From contig JAIPMN010012935.1 of the NCBI GenBank assembly GCA_020650975.1, positions 1-20,465 on the forward strand: a stretch of 20,465 bases of DNA, given 5' to 3'. The DNA is from Apostichopus californicus. Its lineage: Eukaryota; Echinodermata; Holothuroidea; Aspidochirotida; Stichopodidae. Position numbers and translations under genes: made by a program. The first letter of the stretch is position 1, and every line of letters begins with the position of its first letter. Shown piece after piece: positions 10,801 through 18,500 of this stretch. The notes beneath the pieces were generated by a model. That model saw nothing but the letters and a program-made list of their open reading frames with translations. It did no database searches and had not been told where the DNA came from.

Positions 10801-13800
10801 ATAAGCATTTTGTTAACGTTTTTGTTTTCTCTCTTTGGGTTATATTTTCTCTGTTGTAGTTATGCGTATCATCGTGTCCTACCGCAACATATGCTCCCTA
10901 TGCTCTGGTGTCCCTCCTCGGTTTATCAGCTGCTGCTATTTTGGAGTGGGATGCCCTCCTCTGTGACTATGGATTTGACCCTCAGACTGAATTCTTGACC
11001 GGTGATTATGTAAGTGGCAACCTACTCGTTACACAGTCGAGCCGATCATCGAAAACTCATTCATTCGTAGAATATGTTTAAGTTCTACTTAGGTTTTATT
11101 GGACACAATATTCATGAAATAATTCAAAATTCTGTGCAAGGATCATTAATCCTGGTTTTTAAAATTCATTGATAGTGATTTATGTGGAAAGAGCTTATCC
11201 ATGTATCCATCTAATCTTATTTTCTTCTGTTTATTTTGAAAAAAAAAACAGCAAGGTGCTTTGGGATTAGCAAGAATATTTGAAGAGGAAAGGTGTGCTG
11301 CATATACACTCCATGAAAGTGTCTGTAAGTAAAACTGGTGTTTACCCCTTTCCAGACCACTTTTTCTTAGAAATATAACAGAGTGGTTAAAAATTGACAT
11401 AAACAGGTTTACGATTTTCAAGAAAACAAAAACCCATGTAAATGGCCAATGTGTTGTGATTAGTTGCAATGGAGTTAATTCTTTTGTGGGGGGGGGGGGG
11501 TTATTTTATATATTTATTGCTTTATTCAGTATGGAAGTTACCATGAAGCTTCCTGTACAAGCAATTCAGTTATATTCCTGCATGCAAAAAGAAACCTAGT
11601 GGTTAAAATATTCTTTTCAAGCATTTTCATAAATTTGTTAGAGTTTCAGGATTTAGATTTGTTGGTGCTAGAGTAACTTTTGTTTGGTATGTTTTATTAG
11701 CTTATAACTTTTATTGATATTAAATTGAAGACATTTTTTTGGATTAATTTATGAACTAATTCTTGTAATATTGTGCAGTTTATCAAATTTTACAAGTGGG
11801 GGCCTAGTCACCACAAAAGGCTACATTTAAAATTATTAAAGTTGTATGATCTTCTAGCCGATTATAGTTTGAACGGGAGATTCTCATTACGATGAAAAAC
11901 TATGATTCATAATGAATATTTTATCTTCTTGCAGATGTTCAGCGGTGTGTTCCAACCGTGCTGGTACAAGCCCTTTCGTCTGTGGATAGCATCTTCACAA
12001 ATACCACCTCCTACATCCTAACAGCTGACGGTGTATCACAGGGCAATGCAACTGCTCTAACACAAACTTTATCCAGGTAACCTCAAATAACAAAAAAGAA
12101 ACATGTTTGTTAAAAGCTTTCTACCCTGATGTTAAAAGAAGTTAATGTCTTAAATATTGGACTGACTTGACTTATGAGAGCATGTTGAAAGTCTATGAAA
12201 GGTTTTCCTTTATTTTTAGGTTTAAACAGCAGCATGGTTTGGTAATGTGTTAATGTAATAGGTCGTCAACTGAAGTGTATTTCTGAATGTTTTAGGTATT
12301 TTGCATATGGATGTAAATATAGTTTATGTGTTCATAGTAATGTTCTTTAGTTTTTTTGCCCATCGAGTACCCCTACTATGGATGTAGTATAGTTTGACTG
12401 TTATAAATTATTTCACACATCAAAGGATCTCAGTATAAGCGGCCCACAGGCCGAATATGGTCCTAAAATTAATTTAAAAATGCGAAAAATGAGGATCCTG
12501 CACTAATTGGGTATGCAGACCGTTAGGACGTTGGGTTTGAGCATCTGACAGGTCTTACCCACATAGCTAAATCTGTGTATCAATCTCCATCTAGGTGAGA
12601 TTTAGATTCTCTCTGGCCCTTTGCCTCCGAACAAAGTTTCTATCAACCCCCCCCCCCCCATAGGAAAATTAATTGAGACCCTTCACATTCATGTACTTTC
12701 CTTTAAATGTTACCCATATATTTGCAATATTCTCTGATATTCACGATCCGTTCGGTTTTGTGATTTGGCCTGACCGTGTTTCCTCTATCTTCTGTTTTTT
12801 TATCCAGTGTGCTATCCATATATCTCCAGTTACAAGGGTTCTTTGAGGTTCTCTACGAGGATGTGGTCGCCTCTTGGTACATCATTTTAATGTGAGTAGT
12901 TGTCAAATTTGACTAAATTATCGATAATAATATTAAAGCATTTAATGATTTTTGGGTCAAGAAATGATACTGAGGCATTAACTTTAGTTTGATATTATAA
13001 ATTAAATGATGTATTTTTTAGTGGTTTATAAATACATAACAGTGTACAACACAGACTTGCTCTCTTGTAGATAGGACATCAATAAATCATCATAAAGACA
13101 TCTGAAATATATTAACCAAATTTCCAAAGTCACTTTATCGCTAGGATCCTCCTCCCTTGAACAAGAAGCACCTGTTGTTCTGTTGTACAGATAACTCCTC
13201 CTATGTTTCTCTATGCATTTTCTGCCACCTTTAAGTATTATTTGGTTTGATTTACAGTGCTATATATTTGTCTCCATTTTTTTGTATCATTCATTCTTTA
13301 TATTTAATGTCAACTTTGATTTCTTTCTTTTCTCAGTGGTCTGTTCATCGGGATGTTATTGTCCATGGTTTTTATCGTCTTGATGAGATGGTTAGCCGGT
13401 ATAATGGTTTACCTCAGTATGGTCATCCTCTTCTTGCTCCTCGGTGTTGGTAAGCATCTTAAAATTTACATCGGAATAAAGAGAGTTTTAATAATTTCTT
13501 CAATGTTATTCCATTGTTACTGTGCTTTCCATATGAAGTATCTGTTACAATAAACAAAAAATTGCTTTCATTTAAATTTTTCATATTTTTATCTCTTTTT
13601 TTTTTTTTTTAATAATCAGGCACATTTTATTGCTTTTGGTACTGGAAACAGCTGGAGGGTGTTGAAGGGTCTGATGAAGCACTGGAGTTTTCCACCAACC
13701 TTCTCAGTTACCTCAGGCTGAGAACAACCTGGTTGATCTTTGGTAAGAATAATGGAACTCAACCTTTTTGAAGAACTGAGAAACAAGAGAATTGTTTGGT

Positions 13801-15475
13801 GAATTATGATGGCTGTGAAGTATTTAATATTAGTACTAGATTGAAGTACATATGGTGACAATGAAATTGTACTTGGACTGTAGAGGGAAAAGAGAGTCAA
13901 TTTTGTAAGAGGGTAATGTAATGGGCTGAACCAGCTTTTCTGTATACTACAACAGCAGATCCTGTGATGATCACAGGCTATGAGACACTGACTGATAGAG
14001 GGCAATCCTAGCTCCCCATCCAACCCCTCCCCCCCCCCACCCCCACTACTACTCTCCAATGCCGATATAACTCTGTTTGCTTCCTTATTAGTTGTACCAG
14101 TAGGCTAACATGTCATTGTGATATGTATTATTTACAGTTTTTTTGTTAAATTATTATTTTTTTTTTTATGTTTTCGATGCTTTTTTTTTTTTTTTCTATC
14201 TCTTTTATTGACTCATTTGACATTTATACAAATAGACATGATAATTTTGTGAGTTCTTTAGTGTTACAATACAACTCAATCATTGCCTAACAATTTATTA
14301 TTTTCTTATCTTTAGGTTTAATAGTACATAACAATATCAATACAGTGCAACCTCAGAGACAAAACGTACAATAATACTATTCAAATATAACGTTCGTGAC
14401 TTGCACAACGTTGAGAAGCAAAACATTACGAAGAAGAAATACTAAACAGGAAACCAAACAAGCAATGAGACCCTATAAAAGAGCGCTAACTGCAAATGAA
14501 TAAATTATGATTTTACTTCATGTTGATTCCATAAATGTGTTTTTCTCTCACAAAGGTTGTGTCCTCGGTGGAATCCTGTTGATTCTACTCCTCATCACGA
14601 TCTGCCTCTGCAACAGGATTCGCATTGCTGTCGCACTGATCAAAGAAGCCAGTAGGTAAGATACGGTTACAGTCTGCGGCAAAACTCTGGACATGATACA
14701 ATCAGAAAATACAAGCCGACAATTTGTCAAGCGAATCTTTTGTACTTAGTTTTTGTAACAAATAAGCAACTAAAGTTAGTTCCTCGGTCTTTCTAAAAAT
14801 GTAGCATCTTCCGTGGGAATTTTTTAATCCCTAAAACTTTGCAGAGCTGAGATTCGGTTTCTACATGAGATAAAAGGGAGGAGGGTTTAAAAGCAAGAAT
14901 TAGGGTTAAAATTTAGCATTTTCAGTTACTTTGAACATGATGATTTTGTGCTTTAATCATTGCCGGAAAGAACAAAATGATTTCAAAAAATTTCAGCAAT
15001 CTCTTATAGTTTTTGAATGCCATGTGAGCAGGTCATTTGTAATTCTGTGGCAATTCTTATGTGTTCATACTGTATCCATGGTGGCAAAACTAACCAATGC
15101 AATCTTCACTGAAGTTTCATAGCATCCATCATCAAGTGTTGTTTGTTTATAGACCCCCCCCTCCCCATTCGGTCTGACGGTCAAGCTATTCTCTCTTTCA
15201 GAGCCGTGGGTCACATGTTCTCGACTCTATTCTGGCCGATCATCCCCTTCATCTTGGAGATATTCATCGTGCTCATCTGGCTGAGCATCGCCCTCTTTGT
15301 TTCCACCTCCTACATGAACCACTTCACCGTGGTTGATGCACCATCTGATTTCACTCTTGCAAATGGTACCACTTGTGACTTTGATGTGAGTAGTAGTCAA
15401 ATCCTGGTTTCTGAAAAGCGATTCATAGGAATAGAGAGACAATTTGATTTCATTGCAATGATGGTGTTTATAAAT

Positions 15476-15521
<46 letters not shown>

Positions 15522-18500
15522 ATATAGGCTATATATACCTACAAATTCACCAAGCATTATGAATTCAGTTTGAGCAATGTAGTATCAGGTGTAATTTTAA
15601 CCTACTATACCGCATAAAGGTTACAAAACAATTTTAAAGCAGTTTACGTTTAATAGTAGGTATATCCCTTTAATAAAACTAAACTTTAAAGGATAGTCTT
15701 GGATGGGGTGATAGTCATTATATCAGTATATTGCAAGTCATTGATAATTGTGTTATTATCAAGATGTGAAGAATCAGCAATAAAAATGTTTATCATTTTA
15801 CATATTTATATTTATATATCATTTATATAGAACTGTCTTAATGTAGCATTCACATGTTAAAATTGGTATTTGAGTTTACTCAAGGTGATTGAATAGAGAC
15901 TGAAATTAAAACTTTGTGTTCAGTTTCTGAAATTAAATAAGTGTATTCCATTTTTGCAAAGTAGATATAGTATATATTTGAAAGTGTTGTAGGTAATGCT
16001 GTGTGCATGTAGATGTTAATAAAGTTACAGATTTCCTTGATATTTTATGCAACTGTTGTAATGTTCAAGCTAACAATGCATTTTCACCAGTTTAGTGTAC
16101 ATTTGTCATGGTGTATATTCGTCACCGGGAACATTGTATTGCAAAACAGGATGCTATCCTAGCACATTACTATATTATTACAAAGTGTTGGTTCATTACT
16201 AATGCACTGTCTGGATGTGTGAAGCTTACAATTAACATGTTTGTTTCTACAATAAACATGACACCTCTTTTCTCTTCTCTTGTAGACATTTAATGAAACG
16301 TATCCGAACACCACGGCTCGTTGCCAGTTTGCAGAGTACGCACTTCCCTGGTATACAGTATACCTTCAGTTCTATAATGTCTTCATGCTCTTCTGGCTGG
16401 TCAATTTTATCATTGCTCTTGGACAGATGACCCTAGCAGGAGCCTTTGCTTCCTATTATTGGGCTTTCACCAAGCCTCAGGACATTCCTGCTTTCCCTGT
16501 GGTCTACAGTCTGTGGCGTTCCATCAGGTGGGTCACTCACTTCTACTATCAGTAACTTGTTTCAATTGCTTGTACAAAATGCAAAGTTGATTGATACTAC
16601 AACAGTATATTCCAATTCTAATGAAATTGTTTAACTTTTTAATAGCTTTTATATCAGACTCATTAATTTTACTATCATTTGGTATAAAAGAAATATAGTA
16701 TGATACAAGTTTGGTAGAATTTACACATTCAATAACAGACCAAGTTGAAAAAGCTACCTTAGGATTTCACCAAATGAGACTTGTACTTTGAAAATCCTAT
16801 GTAAATCTGCTTTGCTGCCATCTGTTTTGTTTGAAAAGCTGTTTACTGACATTGTTTTTTTGTAATTGTTTCTCTTTGTTTTCTTGTAGGTATCACCTTG
16901 GTTCCCTGGCCTTTGGATCACTGATCATAGCCATCATACAGTTAATTAGGGTCATCTTGGAGTACGTCGAGAGGAAGCTGAAAGGTAAGATGACGTTTAA
17001 GTAATGAATCCAAAGCTAACAACAGACTATGTTAAAACAGCATTTTGCGTCCTTTTCTATGGTTTTTCTCAACCTCACCGATTCCACGATGCCATAACGA
17101 CATACATAACTAGCTTAATCTATTCAAATCTTACTTCAAATGGTGGCATAAAAGTTGACAAATTTACAACTTTCAACTTTGTTTTTCTCGAAGATATTTT
17201 CCGTTGGGATCCAAATAAACCTCGCCCATAATATGAATATTTAAAAGCTACGAACGTCATTGGCCAATACGTAATACAACACCATGCTTGATTTGTGTAG
17301 ATTGTCTATGGCAGTTGTACCAGGGAGCTGTTAAGAGTCCAGCTCGCTGGTTGTACCAAGTTACCAACTCGACGTTTTGAATCTATTTTTAGCAACGGCT
17401 CATAACTAAACCTGCATCTATGATTAGTTAAATGCAAACTGGTGGGTTGGGGGGACTATGCAGTTAATATTAAATGTGTAAATTGTCGGAAGAAACTTTT
17501 CTCATTATCTGCAAATGTCCTTAATGACTCGCCAATTAACGTTTTTGGCACGGAAAAAACTTGGCTAATATCTTAGTTTGCTGTTTTGTGATTGATATAT
17601 GTAAAAGATGGACTTTGTCAAAAAAGTGGAAAACGGCAACAAAATGCAAAATCCTGCTTTAAATTAAGATACTATGGTTGAGGATGTTGTCATGATGTGA
17701 CTTGCAAAATAACATGTCGTATGTATTATTTTGTTGTATAATATGTAATATATATGTTTTCTATATCTGTTGTGTATTAGGCAAAGCAGACAACAAGGTG
17801 GTCCAGTACATCATTAAATGTCTGAAATGTCTCTTCTGGCTGGTGGAGAAAGTTATGAAGTTTATCAACAAGAATGCCTACATCATTGTACGTATTACAA
17901 GCACTAAATACATCCACTAAAATCATCTTTATATTCAAGCGTTCTGAACTGAAGTAAGCTTCCTCAAGAGCTCTATTTCTATATCATACCTCACCGGTTA
18001 TTATGTAAACTCATTTTTTAACACTTGCTCAAAGGTTATGTATGTGAGACTCCATCTTTGAAGCCTTTTAAATTGTAGTGCAGAATTATTTCCTTGTTTG
18101 GTATTTCTATCATAGTCCATCCTGTTTGAAGGTTGCAGAGAAACGATGAGAACCACTTGGTGGGTTAGTGGGTAGGTGGGTAGGTGGGTGTGTCAAAAGA
18201 GACTTTTGAGTTAGTTAGCAATAGAAGCCTGAAGTTCCCACCCAGTGCCAGCTTTCACAACCTTTGTGACCCAAAAGCATTGTGTACATGTTAGCATGAG
18301 AAATATTTCATTGGCAATTACTAACAGCACTTTTTCATTTGACATTTTCTTTGACAGATTGCTGTCTACGGGAAAAGCTTCTGTTCTGCATCTCAAGAAG
18401 CATTTTGGCTACTTTTGAGGAACATTTTGAGGTCAGTTTTAAGCTTATTTTTTGTTTCAAACCACTGCTTATAGTATCATGTGATCTTCCAACTGATCAT

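Noticed and set aside
11488..12659. 13-base G run (11488) and 13-base C run (12647) as functional elements
   Set aside because: Mononucleotide runs in different introns; most simply slippage-prone simple sequence.
13249..13336. Vestigial duplicate of exon 9 in intron 9
   Set aside because: atttacagTGCTATATATTTGTCTCC loosely matches the start of exon 9, but similarity fades within about 25 bp, with no donor and no conserved residues.
13616..14059. 147-codon antisense open frame
   Set aside because: It is antisense to exon 11 and its Gly run is a translated C-rich tract.
15143..15201. Upstream extension of exon 13 using the AG at 15151-15152
   Set aside because: The reading frame is open, but that acceptor gives the wrong phase relative to exon 12; the acceptor at 15200-15201 is in phase and much stronger.
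17004..17231. 75-codon open frame in intron 15 as a separate gene or exon
   Set aside because: No family resemblance, no splice sites in suitable phase, and flanking exons 15 and 16 join perfectly without it.
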